From positions 310,001 to 374,000 of the forward strand of contig JFMR01000045.1 of assembly GCA_000635015.1 (NCBI GenBank): 64,000 nucleotides of DNA, read 5' to 3'. Numbering within the stretch: position 1 is the first letter of the stretch; every line of letters begins with the position of its first letter. The position numbers and the translations under genes were made by a program. The notes under the pieces were generated by a model that worked only from the letters and a program-made list of their open reading frames with translations, was not told where the DNA came from and searched no databases. The stretch comes from Prochlorococcus sp. scB243_498I20. GTDB lineage: Bacteria; Cyanobacteriota; Cyanobacteriia; PCC-6307; Cyanobiaceae. This document shows positions 9,986-18,890 of the stretch, one piece after another.

Positions 9986-11157
9986 TGCGTTTTCCTTTTT
10001 TAAAATTTAGAAAAATCCCATTAGCTTGGTTGTTATTAACTAGGCAACCATTAAGGCTTGCGGTTGCCATAGCTGGAATCAGTTTTGCAGGGATTTTGAT
10101 GTTTATGCAATTAGGTTTTAGAGATGGTTTATTTGACACAAGTGTAACCATTCATAAACTTCTAGATGCCGATCTTGTTTTGATAAGTCCCAGATCAAAA
10201 AGTTCTATTAGCATGAGTGGATTCCCAAAAAGAAGGTTAATTCAAACTCTCGCAATAGAAGATGTTGAAAAAACTGCTCCCGTTAATCTAAATTATTTAC
10301 TTTGGAGAAATCCCGAAAATCTTAAAACTAGATCAATACTTGCATTAGGTTTTAATCCCTCCGATTCACTTCTTTTAGATGAGGGGTTCTCAAAGAAAGC
10401 TTATAAATTGAGAAATCCATCAAGAGTTCTATTTGACAAACTATCTAGACCTGAATTTGGACCGATTGAAGAATGGTTCTTATCTGAAAAAAAAGTTGAG
10501 ACTGAGGTTGCTGGGAAAAGAGTAATTGTTGAGGGCCTTGTGGAGTTGGGACCATCTTTTGGTGCAGATGGTAATTTGATAACTAGCCGAGAAACCTTCT
10601 TAAGACTTTTTCCTGCTAATCCTCCTGGTAGTATAGAAATTGGTTTGGTCAAGCTAAAAAAAGGATCTGATCCTGAATTGATTTCAAGGATATTAAATAA
10701 CTCACTTCCAAATGATGTTAGGGTACTTACAAAAAATCAATTTATAGAATTTGAGAAGAATTATTGGAAAAATAGTACGGCAATAGGTTTTATATTTAGT
10801 TTGGGAGCATTGATGGGTTTCGTTGTAGGGTGTGTGGTTGTTTATCAAATTCTTTATAGTGACGTTACAGATCATCTGCCAGAGTACGCCACCTTATTGG
10901 CAATGGGGTATAGACTTAAGTCCCTTTTCCTTGTGGTAGCTAGAGAGGGGTTTTTGTTGGCAATGTTTGGTTATTTACCTGCTTATTTCTCCGGTCAAAT
11001 ACTTTACTCAGTTATAAGAAGTTCTACTAAACTCCCAATAATAATGGATGCAGATAAAACTATTTTAATTTTCGTATTAGTTTTAGTTATGTGTATGGGG
11101 TCCGCCGCTGTTGCGATGCGTAGATTAGTTGACGCTGATCCTGCCGAAATTTTTTAA
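9985..11157 (+). CDS. DevC-like ABC exporter permease
   Basis: The 390-residue protein has the MacB/FtsX permease layout: one N-terminal membrane helix (about 24-45, in LAVAIAGISFAGILMFMQLG), a large extracytoplasmic domain, and three C-terminal helices (about 265-290, 310-340 and 350-370). The sequence resembles cyanobacterial DevC. It would form the membrane channel with the adaptor before it and the ATPase after it. DevBCA exports glycolipids in heterocyst formers; in this unicellular lineage the cargo is unknown. Confidence 0.85.
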   Translation: MRFPFLKFRKIPLAWLLLTRQPLRLAVAIAGISFAGILMFMQLGFRDGLFDTSVTIHKLLDADLVLISPRSKSSISMSGFPKRRLIQTLAIEDVEKTAPVNLNYLLWRNPENLKTRSILALGFNPSDSLLLDEGFSKKAYKLRNPSRVLFDKLSRPEFGPIEEWFLSEKKVETEVAGKRVIVEGLVELGPSFGADGNLITSRETFLRLFPANPPGSIEIGLVKLKKGSDPELISRILNNSLPNDVRVLTKNQFIEFEKNYWKNSTAIGFIFSLGALMGFVVGCVVVYQILYSDVTDHLPEYATLLAMGYRLKSLFLVVAREGFLLAMFGYLPAYFSGQILYSVIRSSTKLPIIMDADKTILIFVLVLVMCMGSAAVAMRRLVDADPAEIF

Positions 11158-11170
11158 CATTTGAAGATAA

Positions 11171-11899
11171 ATGATTAAAGCTAATAAATCAAAAAATAAT
11201 GTTAAAAACCTTAAAACAGTCTCAATAAATAATTTGAGTCACTTTTATGGAAAAAATGAGAATAAAAAACAAGTTCTTAATGAAGTTAATTTAAATATTG
11301 ATAAAGGAGAGTTGGTTCTTTTGAAAGGTCCTTCTGGATGTGGTAAAACGACTCTTTTAACATTAATTGGGGCCTTGAGAACCTGTCAAAGTGGAGATTT
11401 AACTGTATTAAATAATCAGTTAAATGGAGCATCAAGGAAAACTCGTCAGATTCTTAGAAGAAGTATTGGAATGATTTTTCAAGGTCATAATCTTCTGAGA
11501 TGTTTAACAGCCGAACAAAATGTCCAGATGGGAGCCGATTTAATAAAAGGCTTAACATATTTGCAAAGACGTGAAATAGCACGGAATTGGTTGTCAGCAG
11601 TAGGATTAGAAGAACATCATAAAAAGTTGCCAAATGACTTATCTGGTGGGCAAAAACAGAGAGTAGCAATTGCTCGAGCTTTATCTGCCAACCCAAAACT
11701 TTTATTAGCTGATGAGCCAACTTCTGCTTTAGATAGCGTAACAGGAAGAGAAATAGTAACCCTTTTAAGGAAACTAGCAAAAGAACAAAATTGTTCTGTA
11801 CTTATGGTCACGCATGATCCAAGAATTTCTGATATGGCTGATAGGATATTAAATATGGAAGATGGTAAAATATATAGTGCTCATAGTGAGCTAATATAA
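11171..11899 (+). CDS. DevA-like ABC exporter ATPase
   Basis: The 242-residue protein has Walker A GPSGCGKT (about 53-60), Q-loop FQGHN, ABC signature LSGGQKQR, Walker B LLLADEP and the H-switch VTHDPR. It resembles the LolD/MacB/DevA class that drives adaptor-linked exporters. It lies 13 bp after the DevC-like gene and completes the three-part transporter. The N-terminal 20 residues are lysine/asparagine rich and probably disordered. Confidence 0.88.
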   Translation: MIKANKSKNNVKNLKTVSINNLSHFYGKNENKKQVLNEVNLNIDKGELVLLKGPSGCGKTTLLTLIGALRTCQSGDLTVLNNQLNGASRKTRQILRRSIGMIFQGHNLLRCLTAEQNVQMGADLIKGLTYLQRREIARNWLSAVGLEEHHKKLPNDLSGGQKQRVAIARALSANPKLLLADEPTSALDSVTGREIVTLLRKLAKEQNCSVLMVTHDPRISDMADRILNMEDGKIYSAHSELI

Positions 11900-11917
11900 T
11901 TAAAAGTTAAAAATTTT

Positions 11918-12067
11918 ATGTCTAAGAGAAGGAATCTAAAAAAAGAAAAGCAGGAACGTAATAGAGCCTATGCAAGGAAATTCAAAAAAAGGAAATTAAG
12001 AACTGATGGAAGACCTGATGGTGGAAACGTTACAGGCACAGTAAATAATGGCGGTGCAGCTGATTAG
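11918..12067 (+). CDS. Tiny basic conserved-type protein (49 aa)
   Basis: This 49-codon frame starts at ATG 11918 and ends at TAG 12065-12067. The first 30 residues are extremely basic (MSKRRNLKKEKQERNRAYAR), followed by a glycine/asparagine-rich tail ending GGAAD. It resembles small cyanobacterial hypothetical proteins of the RNA- or ribosome-associated sort, but I cannot name a family. It is only 18 bp downstream of the DevA-like gene on the same strand. The strong composition bias and clean start argue that it is real. Confidence 0.6.
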   Translation: MSKRRNLKKEKQERNRAYARKFKKRKLRTDGRPDGGNVTGTVNNGGAAD

Positions 12068-12128
12068 GGAATATCTTTTATTGTTATCTTTTGGAGTTCA
12101 ATATATCATGCATATTTAAGACATTATC

Positions 12129-13043
12129 ATGAATGTAAGTATTGTTATACCGACTTACAATAGATTACCTATATTAGAGAAATGTCTATTTGCGCTTGAG
12201 AATCAAAAATTAAATACAAGTAGTATCAGTAATTATGAAGTAATAGTAGTTGATGATGGATCAACTGATGGGACAACCTCATGGATAAATAAAAACAAAG
12301 CTAATCTCCCACACGTTATTCTATTTCAGCAAGAACATGGAGGGCCTGCACTTGGAAGAAATCTGGGAGTAATTAAATCAAAATATGAAATTATTATATT
12401 CATTGATAGTGATCTTATTGTTTTAGACAATTTTATAAATTGCCACGTAGAAAAATTACTTGCCTCTTGGAGAAAAAATGATAAAAAATGTTTTACCTAT
12501 GGCTCGGTAGTCAATACATCTAATTTTCTAAATCCTCAAAGTGAAAAACATAAAATAATGGACACTTCTTTTGCATACTTTGCGACTGGGAATGTTGCGA
12601 TATCAAAAGAATTGATTTTAAGTGTGGGATTATTTGATACTTCTTTTAGTCTTTACGGGTGGGAGGATTTAGAACTTGGTGAAAGATTAAAAAAAATTGG
12701 GACAAAATTAATTAAATGCCCAAATGCGGTAGGTTTTCATTGGCATCCGCCATTTAATTGCGAACAAATAGATTCATTAATAGCTCAAGAAAAAGAGAGA
12801 GCAAAAATGGCTTTAGTGTTTTACAAAAAGCATCCAAATTTAAGGGTTAGATTTATGATTCAATTAACTCCTCTCCATAATTTACTTTGGCAAATTCTTT
12901 GTTTGGGAGGACTAATCAGTGTTGATAGAATCCTTCCTTTATTAAGATTCCTAGTAAATATAAGAAGAAATAGACTTGCACTTGAGATACTTAGGATCCC
13001 TCTAAATATGATTTACATTAAACAGTTAACCAAATCAAGATAA
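12129..13043 (+). CDS. Family 2 glycosyltransferase
   Basis: The 304-residue protein begins with the GT-A fold pattern VSIVIPTYNRLPIL and shows VVDDGSTDGTT, a metal-binding acidic motif (FIDSDLIV, about residue 98) and the catalytic acidic WEDLELGERL motif. It would transfer a sugar from a nucleotide sugar to an unknown acceptor, probably for cell-surface polysaccharide or glycolipid. No membrane helix is convincing, although the C-terminal 70 residues are hydrophobic. Acceptor and sugar cannot be told from sequence. Confidence 0.85.
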   Translation: MNVSIVIPTYNRLPILEKCLFALENQKLNTSSISNYEVIVVDDGSTDGTTSWINKNKANLPHVILFQQEHGGPALGRNLGVIKSKYEIIIFIDSDLIVLDNFINCHVEKLLASWRKNDKKCFTYGSVVNTSNFLNPQSEKHKIMDTSFAYFATGNVAISKELILSVGLFDTSFSLYGWEDLELGERLKKIGTKLIKCPNAVGFHWHPPFNCEQIDSLIAQEKERAKMALVFYKKHPNLRVRFMIQLTPLHNLLWQILCLGGLISVDRILPLLRFLVNIRRNRLALEILRIPLNMIYIKQLTKSR

Positions 13044-13096
13044 AAAACTTTTAGAAATACACATCACTTGCTAGAATGCTTAAGATAAATTTCACA

Positions 13097-13160
13097 CATC
13101 TGACAGTTTCGGGTGAATTATTAATATTAATTCCCCGTCAGATGGAGGCTAACCCGAAAC
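13097..13160 (+). promoter_or_regulatory. rpsB leader RNA with predicted H-type pseudoknot
   Basis: Two perfect helices interleave in the 128-bp gap before rpsB: CATCTGAC (13097-13104) pairs with GTCAGATG (13137-13144), and GTTTCGGGT (13106-13114) pairs with ACCCGAAAC (13152-13160). Inside the first loop a 6-bp hairpin can form (13115-13120 with 13128-13133). The structure ends 11 nt before the rpsB ATG and contains GGAGG (13144-13148), too far upstream to serve as the normal ribosome binding site. S2 autoregulates rpsB-tsf in E. coli, so a similar role is likely. A possible -10 is TAGAAT at 13072-13077. Confidence 0.65.
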
Positions 13161-13171
13161 CCTTTTAAATT

Positions 13172-13876
13172 ATGGCTGTTGTATCACTGTCGGAAATGAT
13201 GGAAGCTGGTGCTCATTTTGGGCATCAAACTAGACGTTGGAATCCCAAGATGTCTAAGTATATATATTGCGCGAGAAATGGTGTTCATATTATTGATCTT
13301 GTAAAAACAGCATTGTGTATGAACAATGCATATAAATGGACGCGAAACGCTGCAAAAAGCGGTAAACGTTTCCTATTTGTCGGTACAAAAAAACAAGCAT
13401 CGGATGTAGTAGCTCAGGAAGCTACACGCTGTGGAGCTGCATATGTAAATCAAAGATGGCTTGGAGGAATGTTGACTAATTGGACAACAATGAAAGCTAG
13501 GATTGAAAGATTAAAGGACTTAGAAAGAATGGAGAGTAGTGGTTCAATAGCAATGAGGCCTAAAAAAGAAGCTGCAGTATTAAGGAGAGAACTTGAAAGA
13601 TTACAAAAATACTTAGGTGGACTTAAGGGTATGAGAAGATTGCCAGATGTAGTTGTATTGGTTGATCAGAGAAGGGAATCTAATGCAGTATTAGAAGCTA
13701 GAAAATTAGATATCTCACTAGTATCAATGTTGGATACAAATTGCGATCCAGATTTGTGTGAAGTTCCAATTCCTTGTAACGATGATGCCGTTAGATCTGT
13801 GCAACTTATTTTAGGAAGACTTGCAGATGCCATTAATGAGGGTAGAAAGGGCTCTAATGCCGAAAGAAAAAATTAA
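13172..13876 (+). CDS. rpsB: 30S ribosomal protein S2
   Basis: The 234-residue protein matches S2: [19 protein letters not shown] at the start, [22 protein letters not shown] and [20 protein letters not shown]2 binds late to the 30S subunit near the anti-Shine-Dalgarno region. It is followed after 44 bp by tsf, the order seen in most bacteria. The leader upstream carries the predicted pseudoknot. Length is normal and no anomaly is seen. Confidence 0.97.
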   Translation: MAVVSLSEMMEAGAHFGHQTRRWNPKMSKYIYCARNGVHIIDLVKTALCMNNAYKWTRNAAKSGKRFLFVGTKKQASDVVAQEATRCGAAYVNQRWLGGMLTNWTTMKARIERLKDLERMESSGSIAMRPKKEAAVLRRELERLQKYLGGLKGMRRLPDVVVLVDQRRESNAVLEARKLDISLVSMLDTNCDPDLCEVPIPCNDDAVRSVQLILGRLADAINEGRKGSNAERKN

Positions 13877-13920
13877 ATTCCAATTTATAACTTACTATTC
13901 ACAATTATTTATTACTCCAA

Positions 13921-14577
13921 ATGGCAAACATTACAGCAAAACTCGTAAAAGATCTTAGAGACAAAACTGGCGCAGGAATGATGGACTGCAAAAAAGCACT
14001 TAACGAAACTGAAGGAAATCTAGATAAAGCTTTGGAATGGTTAAGAAAGAAAGGCATAGCTAGTGCTGAAAAGAAATCGGGAAGAGTAGCGGCCGAAGGG
14101 GCAATTGGTAGTTATATACATACTGGATCAAGAGTCGGAGTTTTACTAGAGTTAAATTGTGAAACTGATTTCGTTGCTAGAGGTGATATATTTCAATCTT
14201 TGTTGAAGGATGTCTCAATGCAAGTAGCAGCATGCCCAAATGTTGAGTATGTATCAATTGATGAAATACCAGAAGATGTTGTGGAAAAAGAAAAGCAGAT
14301 TGAAATGGGAAGGGATGATTTATCAGGAAAACCAGAACAAATTAAAGAAAAAATAGTTGAAGGGAGAATATCAAAAAGACTTAATGAGCTTGTTTTGCTT
14401 TCACAACCCTACATTAAAGATAGTTCTCTAACAGTAGAGGATCTTGTTAAACAAGCAGCTGCAAAAATTGGGGAAAATATCAAAGTAAGACGCTTTACAA
14501 GATATACATTGGGTGAAGGTATCGAAAAAAATCAGATGGACTTTGCTGAAGAGGTCGCATCAATGCAAACAAACTAG
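13921..14577 (+). CDS. tsf: Elongation factor Ts
   Basis: The 218-residue protein has the EF-Ts UBA-like N-terminus with [18 protein letters not shown], the [20 protein letters not shown] segment, and the core [15 protein letters not shown]-Ts exchanges GDP for GTP on EF-Tu. This is the short cyanobacterial/plastid-type form. It is co-transcribed with rpsB. The next frame on the same strand starts 4 bp after its stop. Confidence 0.97.
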   Translation: MANITAKLVKDLRDKTGAGMMDCKKALNETEGNLDKALEWLRKKGIASAEKKSGRVAAEGAIGSYIHTGSRVGVLLELNCETDFVARGDIFQSLLKDVSMQVAACPNVEYVSIDEIPEDVVEKEKQIEMGRDDLSGKPEQIKEKIVEGRISKRLNELVLLSQPYIKDSSLTVEDLVKQAAAKIGENIKVRRFTRYTLGEGIEKNQMDFAEEVASMQTN

Positions 14578-14581
14578 TTAC

Positions 14582-15667
14582 TTGAATGATTTGAATAATT
14601 TCAATAATTACATAGATATAGATAAAATTAATTATCAACTAGAGAGAGCAGATATACAAAAAAGAATATTAACTAGAAATATCTATAGAGAATATGAACT
14701 TTATCTTAATCTATTAAGAGATTTACTTTTCATCTCTGTAGAAAAAGGCCTCAATCAGATATATTATTATCCAACAATTAATGATAATTTCTTAAATGAA
14801 AATGAATTCCATAGTCTCTTTGAAAAAAAAATAAGTAAATTAATATTTACAATTTTGCCCTTTATAACAGTAGAACAATTAAAGATAAATGAAATTGAAA
14901 AAAATATAAATAAGGAAATTAATGTTACTATTTTTGATAGTTCCATAAATACAAATGATGATCAAAAAGAAAAATTTCAATATGAAGATGGTTTTCAATT
15001 AAAAGAAGCCACTCAGTTCGAGATTAGTAAAGACTATTCAAATACTTTTGAATATTATCAGGTTAATAATCATGAGAAATTCGTATCACTTGATTTAGAT
15101 AACAACGACCATAATAATTATTTATCTAAAAACAATATTTTTGAAAATTTAGGAGTTGATAAACAATTTATTTCTTCTCTACTTGAATTAATAGGAGAAG
15201 AAAAGGTGGAAAAAATAAGACATCCAGAAAAAGAAAATATCAATCAAATGGATAATTTACCAAAAAATCATATTCTTAATAATTTAAATTTAATAGACAA
15301 GTCATTAGAAAATTTACTATTGAATCTTTCATATAATATTAACCAAGAATTATTCAAGGCAAATCTAATAAAAAAGATTATATCTAAAGATTCCTTTGAT
15401 TACTTAGTAGGCAGAAATTTCATGATAAAACATCCATATCCTTTTGTTATTAATTTCGAATTAAACTTAAATCGGTCATCATTAAACGGCGATAAGTTTC
15501 CAAGCATTATTTTCTTCAATATATCTACTGTTGAGTTAGAGTTTAAAAATTTAAGTCTTTCTGTTCAAAGGAACAAAATAAATGAGCTAAAAAATCAATT
15601 TGAGCGTTTGATTAAAAAAGAGACATATTGGAGGCAAAAAGAAATATCTTTGAATAAGATACGTTGA
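14582..15667 (+). CDS. Hypothetical protein between tsf and recG (361 aa)
   Basis: The frame opens upstream inside tsf, but the likeliest start is TTG at 14582, 4 bp after the tsf stop, giving 361 residues. The protein is very rich in Asn, Ile, Lys, Glu and Leu, with a helical N-terminal half, a low-complexity acidic middle (about 120-215) and a more structured C-terminus (FMIKHPYPFVINFELNLN) ending in a basic coiled coil. There is no membrane segment or catalytic motif. I do not recognise it. Position between translation genes and recG suggests operon membership only. Confidence 0.65.
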   Translation: MNDLNNFNNYIDIDKINYQLERADIQKRILTRNIYREYELYLNLLRDLLFISVEKGLNQIYYYPTINDNFLNENEFHSLFEKKISKLIFTILPFITVEQLKINEIEKNINKEINVTIFDSSINTNDDQKEKFQYEDGFQLKEATQFEISKDYSNTFEYYQVNNHEKFVSLDLDNNDHNNYLSKNNIFENLGVDKQFISSLLELIGEEKVEKIRHPEKENINQMDNLPKNHILNNLNLIDKSLENLLLNLSYNINQELFKANLIKKIISKDSFDYLVGRNFMIKHPYPFVINFELNLNRSSLNGDKFPSIIFFNISTVELEFKNLSLSVQRNKINELKNQFERLIKKETYWRQKEISLNKIR

Positions 15668-15689
15668 AAAAATAACTCTTTTTTCAAAT

Positions 15690-18146
15690 GTGACTATTAG
15701 CGGAAATAATAATAAATTAATTAAAGATTGGATAAGACCTCTTCAAAAATCTCTTACTATTGAAACTGAAAACAAATTTATTAATACTTTAGGAAGAGAA
15801 AAATATTTTAATGATTATTTGCATGAATCATTAAAAAAACTAGATAATTTAAATCTCTCAGACGAATATTTAAGGATATTTTATGAATTTTCTAAAAAAT
15901 ATAATGAATATAATAAATTAGATGAAAATCAAAGAAAAAGGTTAATTATAGATACAAGAAAAAATCTTTATAAACTAGGGAAAACACTAGAAATAGGAAG
16001 TTCTAATAATATTTCTAATAATGTTTTTCTAAATAAAGCTGATTCAAGCTTGTCTTTTGATTCAGATATTTCATTAATAAAAAATGTGGGAAAAGTCTAT
16101 AAAAATAAGCTTAATGAATTAGGGATATTTCATATAAAAGATTTAATTAATTATTTCCCACGAACATATCTAGACTATACGAATAGAGTCAAGATAATAA
16201 ATTTAAAACCAGATAATTTATACACGTGCATTGCAAACGTTAAAAGATTTTATATTCATAAGAGTAAAAAAAATAGTAATTTATCAATAATGAATATTGT
16301 AGTTTCTGATGAAACGTCTTCAATAAAGGTTACAAAATTTTTTTTAGGGAGAAGATTTAGATCTTACTCCTTCTTCACATCTCAAAAATCTTTGTATACT
16401 CCTGGAATCAAATTAGCAATTTCCGGTAAGGTTAAATTGACAGAGTATGGCAAAACTTTTGTAGATCCGCAGATTGAAATTCTTAAGGATAACAATGATA
16501 ATTTTAATTTCTCAGGCAAAATATTACCCTTGTATTCATTAGGTGAAGCATTATCAAATATGAGTTTTATAAAACTTATGAAGAAGGTGCTAATTTATGC
16601 GAAGCAATATCCAGAAATTTTAAATAAAAAGCAACTTGATTCATTATCTTTATTATCAAAAGGAGAGTCGTTGATTAATATTCATTTTCCACCAACTCAA
16701 CAGGCACTTATTGAGTCAAAAAGACGTTTGGTTTTTGATGAGTTGTTCCTACTTCAAATAAAGTTTCTACTTAGAAAAAGAAAGACGAATAATAATGTAA
16801 CTTCCCAACAATTACCTCAAAAGAAATCTTTATTAAAAGAATTTTTAAATACGCTTGCTTTTGAATTAACAAAATCTCAAGAAAATGTTTTAAATGAAAT
16901 TAAGAAAGATTTATCCAATCCCGTACCAATGTCTAGATTGCTTCAGGGAGATGTGGGAAGCGGTAAAACCATAATTGCAATAGCGTCTCTTTTACTTGTT
17001 ATTGAAAAAAACCTGCAAGGTGCATTTATGGTTCCAACTGAGGTATTGGCAGAACAACATTATAAAAATTTATTAAAATATCTAAACCCCCTTTTAGTTT
17101 CTGTTGAACTACTTACTGGGAATACTCCTCAAAAAAAGAGAAAAGAAATTTTATCTGATTTGAACAATGGATTAGTTGATATCCTCGTAGGTACTCATGC
17201 ATTATTTGAGGACAAAGTCATCTTTAATGCATTAGGCATGGTCGTAATTGATGAACAACATAGATTTGGAGTTACTCAAAGAAATAGATTACTTAATAAA
17301 GGAGATAATACAAACTTGTTATCAATGACAGCAACACCAATTCCAAGAACTCTTGCGCTTTCTATTTATGGTGATTTAGATGTGAGTCAAATTACAGAAC
17401 TACCTCCTGGGAGAGTTCCCATAACAACAAAAATAATTTCAGAAGACGATTTAGCTAACTTGTTCAAGATTGTTGAAGATGAGATTAATAAAGGAAAGCA
17501 AGCTTATGTGATCTTGCCACTTATAGAAGATTCAGAAAAAATGAATTTAAGCTCTGCAAAGAAAACATTCAAACATTTATCAGAAGAGGTCTTTTTTAAT
17601 AAAAAAGTTGGATTATTACATGGCAAATTAAGTTCACAAAAAAAGAATGAAGTGATTAATTCTTTTTTAAAGAATGAAATTAATATATTGGTTTCAACCA
17701 CAGTAATTGAGGTTGGCATTGATGTGCCTAACGCCACAATTATGATTATTTATAATTCGGACAGATTTGGATTGTCCCAGCTACATCAATTAAGGGGGAG
17801 AGTTGGTAGAGGATCAACAAAATCTTTTTGTTATCTGGTAACCCCCGATAAAAATGGATTAGAAAATAAACGACTATGTGTTTTGCAAAAATCTAATGAT
17901 GGTTTTTATATTGCTGAAAAAGACTTGGAGCTTAGAGGGCCAGGCCAGATTTTAGGATATAGACAATCCGGATTGCCTGATTTTGTCCTGGACAATTTAC
18001 CCAACAATAAATTTCTTATTGATAAGGCTCGTGAAGAGGCTACTAAGATAGTTAGTGATGATCCTGATTTAAAAGAAAATATTGTTTTAAGGAATATACT
18101 TATAGATAATTCTGATAATAAATTTATTCATGATTTCTTAAATTGA
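15690..18146 (+). CDS. recG: ATP-dependent DNA helicase RecG
   Basis: The 818-residue protein has an N-terminal extension, a wedge/OB domain (about 125-260) and two helicase lobes: Walker A LQGDVGSGKTIIA, PTEVLAEQH, the DEQH box within VVIDEQHRFGVTQR, SMTATPIPRT, and the C-terminal QLRGRVGRG and RGPGQILGYRQSG motifs diagnostic of RecG. It remodels stalled forks and Holliday junctions. The start is GTG at 15690; an ATG two bases earlier is out of frame and meets a stop at once. It is 22 bp after the unknown gene. Confidence 0.94.
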   Translation: MTISGNNNKLIKDWIRPLQKSLTIETENKFINTLGREKYFNDYLHESLKKLDNLNLSDEYLRIFYEFSKKYNEYNKLDENQRKRLIIDTRKNLYKLGKTLEIGSSNNISNNVFLNKADSSLSFDSDISLIKNVGKVYKNKLNELGIFHIKDLINYFPRTYLDYTNRVKIINLKPDNLYTCIANVKRFYIHKSKKNSNLSIMNIVVSDETSSIKVTKFFLGRRFRSYSFFTSQKSLYTPGIKLAISGKVKLTEYGKTFVDPQIEILKDNNDNFNFSGKILPLYSLGEALSNMSFIKLMKKVLIYAKQYPEILNKKQLDSLSLLSKGESLINIHFPPTQQALIESKRRLVFDELFLLQIKFLLRKRKTNNNVTSQQLPQKKSLLKEFLNTLAFELTKSQENVLNEIKKDLSNPVPMSRLLQGDVGSGKTIIAIASLLLVIEKNLQGAFMVPTEVLAEQHYKNLLKYLNPLLVSVELLTGNTPQKKRKEILSDLNNGLVDILVGTHALFEDKVIFNALGMVVIDEQHRFGVTQRNRLLNKGDNTNLLSMTATPIPRTLALSIYGDLDVSQITELPPGRVPITTKIISEDDLANLFKIVEDEINKGKQAYVILPLIEDSEKMNLSSAKKTFKHLSEEVFFNKKVGLLHGKLSSQKKNEVINSFLKNEINILVSTTVIEVGIDVPNATIMIIYNSDRFGLSQLHQLRGRVGRGSTKSFCYLVTPDKNGLENKRLCVLQKSNDGFYIAEKDLELRGPGQILGYRQSGLPDFVLDNLPNNKFLIDKAREEATKIVSDDPDLKENIVLRNILIDNSDNKFIHDFLN

Positions 18147-18203
18147 AAATTATCATTGTAATTTTTGATATATATGCCACTATAAATCAATTGCAAATTT
18201 CAA

Positions 18204-18887
18204 TTGAAAATTTGGAATAAAATACCAATTAAAGATAATGGAGATAAATTAATAGCTATACCTAGCTGCCTAAAGTTTTTAGATCCCCATCCTTACTTTC
18301 ATTTAGGAGCACCTTATAAAGATAAAACTTCTATTTGGAAATTAAGAGAGGAGGTCGCAAATAGATTAGTAAAAGTAAATGATTATTTGATTTCAAAGAG
18401 TAGTTTTAACCTTTTAATTTATGACAGTTGGCGACCTTTAGAAGTCCAGGAATTCATGTTTAAAAGAGCATTTTTCTTAGAGTGCGAAAAATCTAATATT
18501 GATATTTCTTTTGAAAATATTAAATCTTATCCATTCATTTTAAAAAAAGTTGAAAAATTTTGGGCATATCCTTCTTATGACATTAGGTGTCCGCCCCCTC
18601 ATTCAACTGGGGGTGCATTGGATGTTTGTTTATCAGATAAAGAAGGAAATCTTGTTGAAATGGGAAGCATGGTTGATCAAATGGATGAGACCTCAAATCC
18701 TAATTTTTTTGCAAATATAAAAAATGAAGAAGCAATTATTTGGAATAGTAGAAGAAATTTACTAAGGGAAATTATGACTAAATTTGGATTTGTTCAACAC
18801 CCTAATGAATGGTGGCATTTTAGTTATGGTGATCAATTATGGGCTTGGAAAAATAAAAAAGCAAATGCTCTTTATGGAAAAATTTAA
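18204..18887 (+). CDS. VanX-like D-Ala-D-Ala dipeptidase (M15D)
   Basis: The 227-residue protein shows the VanX-type zinc site: YDSWRPLEVQ with the catalytic-pocket arginine, PPHSTGGALDVCLSD (SxHxxGxAxD-like ligands) and NEWWHFSYGD (ExxWH with the third ligand). The enzyme would hydrolyse D-alanyl-D-alanine, here most likely in peptidoglycan turnover since no vanH/vanA ligase is nearby. The start is TTG at 18204. No signal peptide is seen, so it should be cytoplasmic. It is convergent with sir, three bases apart. Confidence 0.82.
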   Translation: MKIWNKIPIKDNGDKLIAIPSCLKFLDPHPYFHLGAPYKDKTSIWKLREEVANRLVKVNDYLISKSSFNLLIYDSWRPLEVQEFMFKRAFFLECEKSNIDISFENIKSYPFILKKVEKFWAYPSYDIRCPPPHSTGGALDVCLSDKEGNLVEMGSMVDQMDETSNPNFFANIKNEEAIIWNSRRNLLREIMTKFGFVQHPNEWWHFSYGDQLWAWKNKKANALYGKI

Positions 18888-18890
18888 ATT

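Noticed and set aside
14513..14581. Upstream start inside tsf for the tsf-recG gene
   Set aside because: It would overlap tsf by 65 bp; the TTG at 14582 gives a tidy 4-bp spacing and the extra residues look like a tsf shadow.
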